Shown: one piece after another, positions 55,701 to 64,000 of the stretch
How the letters are laid out: the number at the start of each line of letters is the position of its first letter
How positions within the stretch are numbered: the stretch's first letter is position 1
NCBI GenBank assembly: GCA_037176845.1
Contig: JAYKXP010000004.1
Span: 372,001-436,000 of the forward strand
Reading direction: 5' to 3'
Length of the DNA stretch: 64,000 nt
Source of the DNA: Paramarasmius palmivorus
Taxonomy: Eukaryota; Basidiomycota; Agaricomycetes; Agaricales; Marasmiaceae
The notes under the pieces: generated by a model
What the model was told of the DNA's origin: nothing
Seen by the model: only the letters and a program-made list of their open reading frames with translations
Database searches by the model: none
Made by a program: the position numbers and the translations under genes

Positions 55701-58700
55701 TTCGAATAGGGCTCCAACTTGACGAGCTAATATCCCGCGCTCCCCCACGGTCCGTCCCTACTTCAGAACAATGGGACACGCGACACACAACCACCTTCCA
55801 TGTCGCTGGTCGTCACGTCTTTAATCTTTGGCGCATAATGCGCTCCGAACTCACACTTAACACGTATTCCTTCGAAAACGTTGCCTTCAATGTCCTTGGA
55901 AGGCGCGTACCAAAGTATCTCTCCGGCACATTATCTGCTTGGTGCACGAGTTCCACGCCATCTCACAACACTTTCCTATTGAACTACTTCAGGAGAAGAA
56001 CTGCGATGAACCTCGAAATTCTGAATCAATCTGATGTACTCACGAAGACTGCGTATGTTGCTTTGAGACAGAAGCTGCTGGTTATACTAATCATCCTGCA
56101 GTGAATTTGCCCGCGTTTTCGGGATTGACTTCTACTCGGTGATTAGCGTAAGTCTACATTTTTACTACCACATCAGGAGACACTGGTTAACCTAGCGAAG
56201 CGAGGTTCTCAATTCAAAGTAGAATCATTTGTGTAAATGAACACTACCCTTTTCATTAGCACAGACCTACTCACAGTTCACCGAAGAGCTCGCATCGCAA
56301 AGCCTGAAAGCTTCGTGCTTTTCTCTCCAAGCAAAAAGGAAGTGAGTCTTCATGATCGGTAGACGTCGTAAATTCATCTGAACATTGAATTAGGTCGGGA
56401 AACAGAATGTGCGTACACTCGCAGCAAGCACTCTTGTCCCTTTGCTGAGGCGAAAGTAGGCTGCAGAATGTATACCATTAATAATGGAACCACGATCCTC
56501 GTTTTACAGCAGCCCTCTCGTGGTACTCGATTTCCAAAGTTTATATCCATCGCTTATGGTATATTCATTCAACTTTCCTTCATTTCCTGTGTTGATACTG
56601 TGGTCTAGGTATCTCGTAACTATTGCTATTCGGTAAGTTCCACTTTCCAACAAGGATATTGACTGCCTGAACATCATCGTTCCGAATTAACAAAATCGCA
56701 GACCTGTTTGGGGCGCGTCGTTGACTTTCAGGGCAAAAACAAGTTTGGGGCGGTCGATGATCTCCCCAGAATCCCAGGTCTATTGGAAAAACTAAAAGAG
56801 CATATTATCGGTACGGTCTTTTATGAGTGCCGACTTTGCGAAGAAATTGACCTGCTCTTCATAGTATCACCTAATGGTTTGATCTTCGTCAAGCGCCATG
56901 TGAGGCAGGGATTGCTGCCTCGCATGTTGACAGAACTGTTAGATACGCGAGTTATGGTGAAAACTGCCATGAAAAGTGTCAAGAATGACAAGGTTGGTCC
57001 AGTGCTGACGTTCATGACGTATCATTTACTGACAACGGTGGTTGCGAAGATTATTACCCGTATCTTGAATGCTCGTCAGCTAGGTAAGAATGAAGATGCT
57101 CTCGGCTTTTCAGGCTGATCGCAATTCAGGTCTGAAGTATATAGCGAACGTTACCTACGGATACACGTCGGCCAGCTTCTCTGGAAGAATGCCAGCTGTC
57201 GAGATTGCCGATGCCATCGTGCAGTCTGGCCGAGAAACATTAGAGAAGGTTCCTTTGGTAGTGATTAGCATCGCACTGATACTGATCCCTTTTCTCGCGT
57301 CCCCTAGGCAATCCGGCTCATCCATCAATCAACGAAATGGAATGCAGAAGTAGTTTATGGTGACACAGATAGTTTGTTCATGTAAGTGGCAGCGTCGTCG
57401 GCGGAGTTCGTTCGATATCAAGTGTCTGCAGTTACCTTCCTGGAAGGACCAAAGAGCAAGCATTTCTCATCGGACAAGAGATTGCGGACACCATAACGCG
57501 AGAGAACCCCAAACCAATGGTTCTGAAATTTGAAAAGGTTCTTAACATATCGCTCTTCCTTACTCTTATTAAAACCATCTAGGTCTATCATCCGTGCGTA
57601 CTCCTCGCAAAGAAGCGCTATGTCGGATGGAAATACGAGCAGCCAGAAGACGCTCCAGTCTTCGAGGCTAAGGGTATAGAGACGGTGCGGCGAGATGGTA
57701 TCCGGGCGTCTCGAGTAATGACCGAAAAATGCTTGAAGTGCGTGCACGTTGGGTCGATACATATCAGACTAACCTTGAAGGCTTTATAGAACTCTCTTCC
57801 GTACCCAAGATCTGAGCGAGGTCAAGGAGTACTGCTGCGATACATGGTCGAAACTCTTGAGAGGAGACCTGCCAGTACAAGATTTCATGTTCGCGAAAGA
57901 AGTACGTCTAGGAACATATAGGTGGGTGTCTTCTCGTGACCGGCGTAACGAGCCTTAATCGGCATCGTTCAGTGATGATGTTCCTCCACCTCCTGGAGTG
58001 GCTGTAGCCGCCAAGAAATTGCTTTTGGATCCCAATGATGAGCCACATTATGGTGACAGAGTAGCGTACGTCGTGGCGCGAGGATTACCTGGGACGCGTC
58101 TGGTTGATAGGGCTATGGATCCCCTTGAGTTTCTCGACAATCCGTACGTGTAATCAATCTTCTGACGCAGGTCTATCTCATATTCAAGTCCCTAGTCATC
58201 TGACCTTGGATGCCCAATACTACATCACAAGAGTCCTCATCCCTCCTTTAGAACGAATCTTCAACCTCATCGGCGCTGACGTCCGGCAATGGTACAATGA
58301 GATGCCTAGGCCCAAGTTTCTCGAAGCTGTTTCGCCTAGCAAAGGAAACCCAGCTGGCATTATTGCCAATAATAGATTGAACATCTACGAGCACTTTGAC
58401 ATGGCAGATTGCTTGATTTGTGGAGTTTTTACTAGACAAGGTGTGTCCAACCAGGTGTGTGTGTGAAGCTCAACCTGATACATTCGAACCAGGTCTTTGT
58501 GATGACTGTCGCGATGATACACAAGTATCACAAGCCGGACTTCTAGCTCGTATACGGGACGGAGAACTCAGGCTCGTCAACACACATCGGGTATGCGGGG
58601 CTTGTTCCGAACTACCTCAGGCTGAGCCTGTATCATGTGTATCGTTGGACTGCCCGTGGCTGTTTGCTCGGAAGAAGGCAAATGACAAGACGGAACTGCT

Positions 58701-58788
58701 CGATGAATTGGTGCAACAATTGAAGACAGAAGTTATATCTGACAATTCGCTTCAAAGTACCGACACAGATATTCCAAAAGAGTTGTAA
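52795..58788 (+). CDS. REV3: DNA polymerase zeta catalytic subunit Rev3
   Basis: Start MSSATPSSARVQINQIDYYL at 52795; exon 52795-53011 ends at a GTCAGT donor. The B-family N-terminal domain (LVKGVHFYGFHCSYSPFLKI) is followed by a long acidic linker, NYGYVYTFPPPSL-like Rev3 region, GLPD..IYKVPFYSDER and PREYAGLTFELKGGDG, then a degenerate exonuclease block. Polymerase motifs are intact: DFQSLYPSLM (motif A), NVTYGYTSASFSGRM (motif B) and YGDTDSLF (motif C). The C-terminus has two Cys clusters, CLICG...CDDC and CGAC...CVSLDC, the latter being the iron-sulfur CysB site needed for Rev7/Pol31 partners. Roughly 1,600 aa and some 18 introns. Role: translesion synthesis. Apparent stops at 54300-54480 disappear with splicing at 54216-54261, 54296-54351 and 54453-54507 (approximate). 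Confidence 0.92.
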
Positions 58789-58815
58789 ATACGACGATTG
58801 GAGCATGCTGAATGT

Positions 58816-59571
58816 TTAAAGACTTTGATAGGCCCCGGGACCACCAGCGTTGGTAGAAGGTGGAGGGGGAGGAGCTCCCGTGGGGTTTGCAGGGGGCACT
58901 GGCCGAGAAGCAGGACGTGAAGCCTCGACGGGGCGTTCTTCATCCATAGCTTGATATCCATCTCGTCCACCGGAGGTGAATCCACCAGGCATGGACCATA
59001 CTGCGGAATCTATTTAGTAAATTGTAGGTAGATGCAAGGAGAAGTAAACTCACCAGTTGGACCACTCAAATCGCCACCACGGATTCCCAAACCACTGAAC
59101 TGAGCACCTCGTTGCCTGAGAGATAAACCGAATGCGAGGAAAGTGGGAATCTAGCAGAAAACGGGTGAATCGCGAATAATGTTGGGGTGAATAGACACAC
59201 CTTCAGAATCAGCAGAACTACGGAAAGGAAGATAATAAATCCATGTTGCTGATTTCGGGTCATCCAAACTATATCCCAGATGCAAGAACCTCCAAGGAGA
59301 GCAGTGAACTTGAACTGCAGTTAGGAGATGTAGCAGGTGCTGACGATAGACACACCATTTGTAATGATTGGAATGCCTCGGTATTTTCCTGCGCATAGAA
59401 GCCGAATAAAAAGATTGGAAGATTGTAAGGTGGTGCGCTGAAGGGGGAGAGAACGAAGGAGAGCCACTGTCAACCGCAGTCAGTCGCTTGAAACTATCAG
59501 AACTTGAGGCAAACACGAACCGTTCCTCCCATGACAAGTTTAGAAGGGTCAAGACTTTGAATAAAATCCAT
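58816..59571 (-). CDS. Small multi-pass membrane protein, AGTRAP-like
   Basis: Start MDFIQSLDPSKLVMGGTW at 59571. Hydrophobic segments: LSFVLSPFSAPPYNLPIFLF, FGFYAQENTEAFQSFQMF, ALLGGSCIWDIVWMTRNQQH, then FIIFLSVVLLILKIPTFLAF and GLSLRQRGAQFSGLGIRGG, before a soluble Pro/Gly-rich tail (RDGYQAMDEERPVEASRPA) that ends AGGPGAYQSL at 58816. The order LGG-x5-DI-x-W-x-TRN...LLLKIP resembles the animal AGTRAP family; this is a tentative assignment. Three to four introns. Its start codon is 153 bp from that of the divergent ARP1 gene. Confidence 0.65.
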
Positions 59572-59724
59572 TTTTGAGGATTATTTAGGACGACGCTTTG
59601 TCGACTGCAAGAGCGGGGATGGGGGCGAGGTGGGGGTAACGGTGGAAGGAGGCGAAAGCGTTGAAATCACGCTTGTGACTGTACCACTCCCTCTTCCTCA
59701 CTCCCTCACATTCCTTCATCAGCC
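59572..59724. promoter_or_regulatory. Divergent promoter, AGTRAP-like / ARP1
   Basis: 153 bp between start codons on opposite strands. A GGGGGCGAGGTGGGGGTAAC G-rich stretch near 59620-59640 is the only striking element. Confidence 0.4.
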
Positions 59725-61302
59725 ATGTCTGCAGAATTCGACGACGTGCTCACGAATCAGCCAGTGGTCATAGATAATGTAGGGCACCACTCGCTTTCGA
59801 TTCGTTCAGAACATTGAATTACTGCATTTCTTAGGGTTCTGGAACAATCAAAGCAGGCTTTGCTGGTCAAGATCACCCTAAATGCTTCTTTCCATCTTTG
59901 TGCGTTATACCTTGTCCTTTTGAAGAATTTTATCTTGAATGCTTTTGGTATGATTATCCTTCTGCATCGAATATAGTGTGGGTCGACCGAAACACGTACG
60001 CGTAATGGCAGGCGCGCTGGAGGGCGACGTTTTTATCGGTCGACGCGCACAAGAATTCAGAGGACTTCTCAAGATCAAGTATCCAATGGAGCACGGAATA
60101 GTAACAGATTGGGACGATATGGAACGAATATGGAGTTGGATATACGCTGAGGAGCTAGGCACGCTAAGTGAAGAGGTGCGTCAACAACCGAAACTTTTTC
60201 AAGTTGCTAAATGCTATTTTAACAGCACCCTGTTCTACTCACAGAAGCTCCGTTGAATCCTAGAAGTAATCGAGATATCGCTGCTCAAATTTTCTTCGAT
60301 ACATTCAACGTCCCTGCGCTATATACTTCCGTTCAAGCTGTCCTATCATTGTAAGGCTCGGCCGAGTGTTACAGTCGCTCACATCCTCAATATTTTCACA
60401 GATACTCCTCAGGAAGAACGACAGGAATAGTACTGGACTCCGGAGATGGTGTTACACATGCGGTCCCTGTATTTGAAGGTTTCTCGATGCCGCACGCGAT
60501 TCGGAGAGTAGATGTCGCAGGAAGGCACGTATCAATGTTCTCTTTATGCCTCTATGTTCTTATGTGTTGGATATAGAGATGTCACAGACTATCTTCAGCT
60601 ACTATTGCGTAAATCTGGTAATCATTTACACACCACAGCGGAGCGGGAAATCGTCCGTACCATCAAGGAGAAATGTTGTTATGTCGCTCTCAACCCTAGC
60701 AAAGAGGAAAAGGATTCATTAGGGCGTATCGAGGAATTCAGATTACCAGACGGTAATGTCGTTCAGGTCAGTCACACAGTCTAGGGGTTTTGCTTGATAT
60801 ACTCACCCATCCTAGCTCGGAGCAGAACGATACCGGGCACCCGAAATATTATTCAACCCAGAGATAATCGGCCAAGAATATGCTGGAGTACATCAAGTCG
60901 TTGTTGATTCTATAAATCGCGTGGACCTTGACCTGCGGAAGAGCCTATTCTCAAATATTGTACTCAGCGGTGGAAGCACCTTGTGCAGAGGTGAGGGTTA
61001 TACCTATCGTACGTCTTTTGTTAGACTCAGTGCCGGACCTATAGGATTCGGCGACCGTTTACTGAACGAGGTCAAGAAGCTGGCACTGAAGGACGTCAAG
61101 ATCAAGATCTATGCCCCACCAGAACGAAAATATTCAACATGGATAGGAGGCTCTATTCTCGCTGGATTGAATGCTTTCAAGAAGGTGCTTACCACGCGAT
61201 TATTCGTTTCCTCAGCTACTCAAACGCAGGTTACAGATGTGGGTCTCAGCAGAAGAGTACCAAGAAGACCCAGATATCATTCACAAGAAGGCTGGTTTCT
61301 AA
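59725..61302 (+). CDS. ARP1: Actin-related protein 1 (centractin)
   Basis: Start [18 protein letters not shown] at 59725. The actin fold is complete across about eight exons: [20 protein letters not shown] (phosphate loop 1), [100 protein letters not shown] (phosphate loop 2), [36 protein letters not shown] and [20 protein letters not shown] with end IIHKKAGF. The EGDVF and [16 protein letters not shown] segments fit Arp1 rather than actin. Role: forms the dynactin minifilament for dynein-driven nuclear and vesicle transport. About 375 aa. Confidence 0.94.
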
Positions 61303-61619
61303 CACGGTACACTTGGGTCCTTTTAGATTGCAGGATTGTCGCTTCAGCGTTCAGGCTTCTCGATATCATAGTTTCATTTACGATACCCACACTTTATTCA
61401 CCATATGTCCAGCTATGTGCTAATACGTTCGTCGATAGACCAGCTGTCTGCCTTTTGACGTTGAGTGGTCTTGCTGCCTCTTGCATGGGTAGCGCAGGAA
61501 CCATATGAATGTGAGGTATACATATGCCAGGTAGCGATAGTATATTAGGTCGCTGGGGATGGCACAAAGTCTTGGGGGTATGTAACGACAACCGTGTTCG
61601 GCGACTTCAGCAAGCGCAA
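61303..61619. other. Convergent intergenic region, ARP1 / SVIP-like gene
   Basis: About 320 bp between stop codons on opposite strands. No further gene was recognised; the open frames here run out of ARP1 in other frames. Confidence 0.45.
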
Positions 61620-62071
61620 TCAATCCCACTAAGGGAGTAAGTCAGATCTACATCAAGACGGCGGTATGAGTAGCACGCACCACTAATCTCTCTTCCTGAC
61701 GCTCCTCGGGCACGAATTTCGCTGGCTTGTTAGCTTGCGCAGCGAGTTTACCACGATTCGGGTTCGCCGTATTGGTTCCTCGTTCTTGAGCCTATAAGCG
61801 TTGCTATGTGAGAAACCAAAACAACAAAAGCATGACAATGTGGTACTGACAGCCTTCATACGACGTTCTGCAGCTTCTGCCTGAATCGAAATCAAGAACA
61901 GTCAGAGATTCTTCTCAAGAGATATGAAGAGCCAATGCGAACCGCAGCGGATCGAGGGTTTCCGGGATTCGATGTAGCAGCCTGACGCGATGAAGAGGTT
62001 GTATCTGCCGATGAACCAAGAACGGTATGGCCTCCACTATGAGTACCAGGTTTGGAGCAAAGCGAGCCCAT
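61620..62071 (-). CDS. Small acylated protein, SVIP-like
   Basis: Start MGSLCSKPGTHSGGHTVLGS at 62071: Gly2 with Ser/Cys following is a classic N-myristoylation/palmitoylation start. Introns at about 61883-61944 and 61795-61850 (donor GTCAGT) rejoin as RSAAAEAAERRMKAAQERG, then TNTANPNRGKLAAQANKPAK and FVPEERQEERLVWD, with the stop at 61620 reached through a last intron near 61625-61676. The AEAAERRxKAAxERG helix resembles the VCP-interacting motif of SVIP, the small ER-bound inhibitor of p97-dependent degradation. The relation is suggested by size, acyl start and helix, not proven. Convergent with ARP1. Confidence 0.6.
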
Positions 62072-62342
62072 CAAGTACGAAGTCAAGTGGGGAATACCGT
62101 ATATATCCAGTGCTACATATATCCAGGGCATTGGCAGTGCATTGGCGCTTGGCGAACTCCGACGTGCGGATTTATATATCCCGAAAGCCCAAGAGAAAGC
62201 ATCTCGATTCCAATATTACAACGACTCTACAAATAAATACAGCAGGTAACGAAACAGTCAAGATGGGTATGGGACTATTATGATACACCTGAGATCATTT
62301 TACCAACAAGCCAATGTTAGTACAGTTTCACCGCGCTTGAGG

Positions 62343-64000
62343 TTATCTGCGCCAGATTGCAAATTTCTTCTTTCTCTTTACCGGGTCGTCAGATATGTCG
62401 GCGGGTATATTATTGTCTAAAGGTTTCGTCGAGTCAATCGTTGGACCTGGGTGAATTCCTCGAGGTATATGGGTCGTTATTGAATCCGTTGAAGTGGATT
62501 TGATATGTAGTAACCTGTTCCTCGGAACGGCAGAGGATGGGCTGTCTAGACTCCTGATGAATGGGCTTTGTGGTCCAGAAGATGCTGTGGCATCGAACAA
62601 CAGTTTCCGGCGGGAGGTATCAGTGTCGGAGATGGAAGGTGCAGTCGAGGGTCTTTCTGAACGACCCGATTTTGCACTGGAAGGTGACTTGGGAGATGGT
62701 GGAGAGAATGCAAATGGAGAAGGCTTCGCCTGCGTATTAACTCGGGGCGCCTTTCTCTGATTCGCAGATAGTTGCGCTGCCAATTGACTGACTCGCTTGA
62801 GAGCCTTTTCCTCGACTTCCACGCATCTGGAACAAAGCTCCTCAAGGGGACGTTCGTGAGGGTCGCGTGGTTTGGTATCAGCCAAGTATGCCCGAGATGT
62901 TCGAATGACGGCTGAAGTTATGATAGCCAATTGCCTGCAGAGGAAAGGCTCAGTTCAACCACGAGCTATGGCAAGAATGGAGTACCAACCTTGCTGGATC
63001 GACCAGGTGAGGTATACTTGGAATTGATTCTCGATACAGAACTTGCATGGACGAGAGTCGTTGATTTAGATGAGCAACGGCCTGTTGGTGTTCAGGACTA
63101 CGAGTTGACATTGGCGCACGAGTTTCTTCTGGTGCAGAGGACACAGCCAAGAGATAGTCAGTCATGGCCGGAAGGCTCTCCCGAAGGAAATCCTTTACTC
63201 CAGCCATAAACTCTTCTTTTTGGACGTTCTTTTATGCAATCGAGGTTCAGAATAAGTGAGATACAAATTTGATTGGTACGCACCGCGTTCAAGTTTGCAA
63301 GACTTTGGATGACTTTGGCTATGAGCGTCAAACTGCGTTGCACACGCTCGCTGGGTAGACCTGTACGTACACCTCATCAATCGTGCATCTAATATACCGT
63401 TTACGAGTTCGATATTACCTGCACAGATTCCGAACAGATGGGGGTGAAGTATAGCTGGTACGATGAACCGCAAGAATACGAAGGCGGATACGCATTTCCA
63501 TGGTAATTCTCGGTTGTCTTGCAAAGGGAAACGCTTCTCCACTAGTTCTCTTACTGTACGGAAGAAGCGTCGCATTTCTGGTGGGCAAGATTGTCTGAAA
63601 TTTTAAACCAGATTCAGGAAAGAATAGCGGGTAGAAGACAGCGCGGCGTACCTCGCAGAAAAAATCTGATTCCATATCTTTCTGCACCACTGGACGAGCG
63701 TCTCAACATTTCGCTCGATGTCCCTAGAACTTTTACCACTACGCATGGGGTCGACCTCTATGCAGACCTTCTCTAACACCAATCGGCGAACGACATTGCC
63801 TATGGAGCTCTCTAAGAACTCCATGCCGTACAAGGCCATGGTTTGTTCAGCGATCCGAGTGAGAGTGTTGTTACCACGAAATAGAGTTTGGTGGGCTGAC
63901 GTTCGCTTGAGAAAAGGTATGGAAGGCATACGTAAAGCAAACAAGACATACAAGACACAGAGCCATCCACCTCCCTATCAGCTAAAGCCGACACTTGCTC
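62343..64000 (-). CDS. RasGAP (Ras GTPase-activating protein), 5' end outside the window
   Basis: The window's right edge cuts into the gene. The coding reading runs TLFRGNNTLTRIAEQTMALY, GMEFLESSIGNVVRRLVLEK, CIEVDPMRSGKSS, RFFRTVRELVEKRFPLQDNR, WKCVSAFVFLRFIVPAILHP with the FLRFxxPA motif, LTLIAKVIQSLANLNA and KDFLRESLPAMTDYLLAV, which are the core RasGAP elements. A C-terminal Ser/Pro-rich tail ends FAIWRR at 62343. The Arg finger would lie at LFRGN. About five introns in the visible part. It is the functional counterpart of the RasGEF found at 29.6-33.4 kb. Upstream domains cannot be seen. Confidence 0.88.

Overview
The window is nuclear DNA of a filamentous fungus, almost certainly a mushroom-type basidiomycete (Agaricomycetes-like). 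Genes are dense, on both strands, and cut by many short introns (about 45-60 nt) with GT..AG ends and CTNAC-like branch sites. The gene set (PL8 polysaccharide lyase, GH16 glucanase, CPL1-like and RlpA/expansin-like secreted proteins, MARVEL protein, stand-alone SRA-YDG protein, basidiomycete-style RasGEF) fits that group. I see no rRNA, tRNA, CRISPR array, insertion sequence or transposon. Identifications rest on reading conserved motifs across manually placed exon junctions; no database search was possible.

Layout, left to right. 1-16 kb: Stm1-like ribosome-binding protein (partial), COMPASS subunit Spp1/Cfp1, LSm1, a DPBB secreted protein, an unrecognised gene, a small Ser/Gly-rich secreted protein, MYG1 nuclease, a MARVEL membrane protein and an MFS transporter. 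15-30 kb: DEAD-box helicase Drs1, PL8 lyase, ribosomal protein uS3, 3-ketoacyl-CoA thiolase, complex I subunit NDUFA5, mitoribosomal bL32m, an SRA-YDG protein and the SNARE Sec9/SNAP-25. 30-45 kb: RasGEF with an N-terminal GTPase-like domain, SurE-like nucleotidase, GH16, APC4, bZIP factor, Gpi2/PIG-C and ribosomal protein eS24. 45-64 kb: DUF4870-like membrane protein, two secreted-protein genes (one CPL1-like), PP2A scaffold A, glucose-6-phosphate 1-epimerase, DNA polymerase zeta Rev3, an AGTRAP-like membrane protein, Arp1, a small N-myristoylation-type (SVIP-like) protein and a RasGAP cut by the right edge.

The genes are mostly unrelated housekeeping functions, not an operon or cluster. Recurring structure: many neighbours are divergent with 96-370 bp between start codons (NDUFA5/bL32m is the tightest, and both products are mitochondrial). 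Both a Ras activator (RasGEF) and a Ras inhibitor (RasGAP) occur about 29 kb apart, and two chromatin readers (Spp1 PHD, SRA-YDG) are present.

I did not find a convincing undescribed biological system. The most worthwhile observations are the fused GTPase-like/RasGEF protein, the SurE-like gene split into very small exons, two apparent GC-AG introns, a two-ATG MYG1 start that suggests dual targeting, and a thiolase with conflicting targeting signals.
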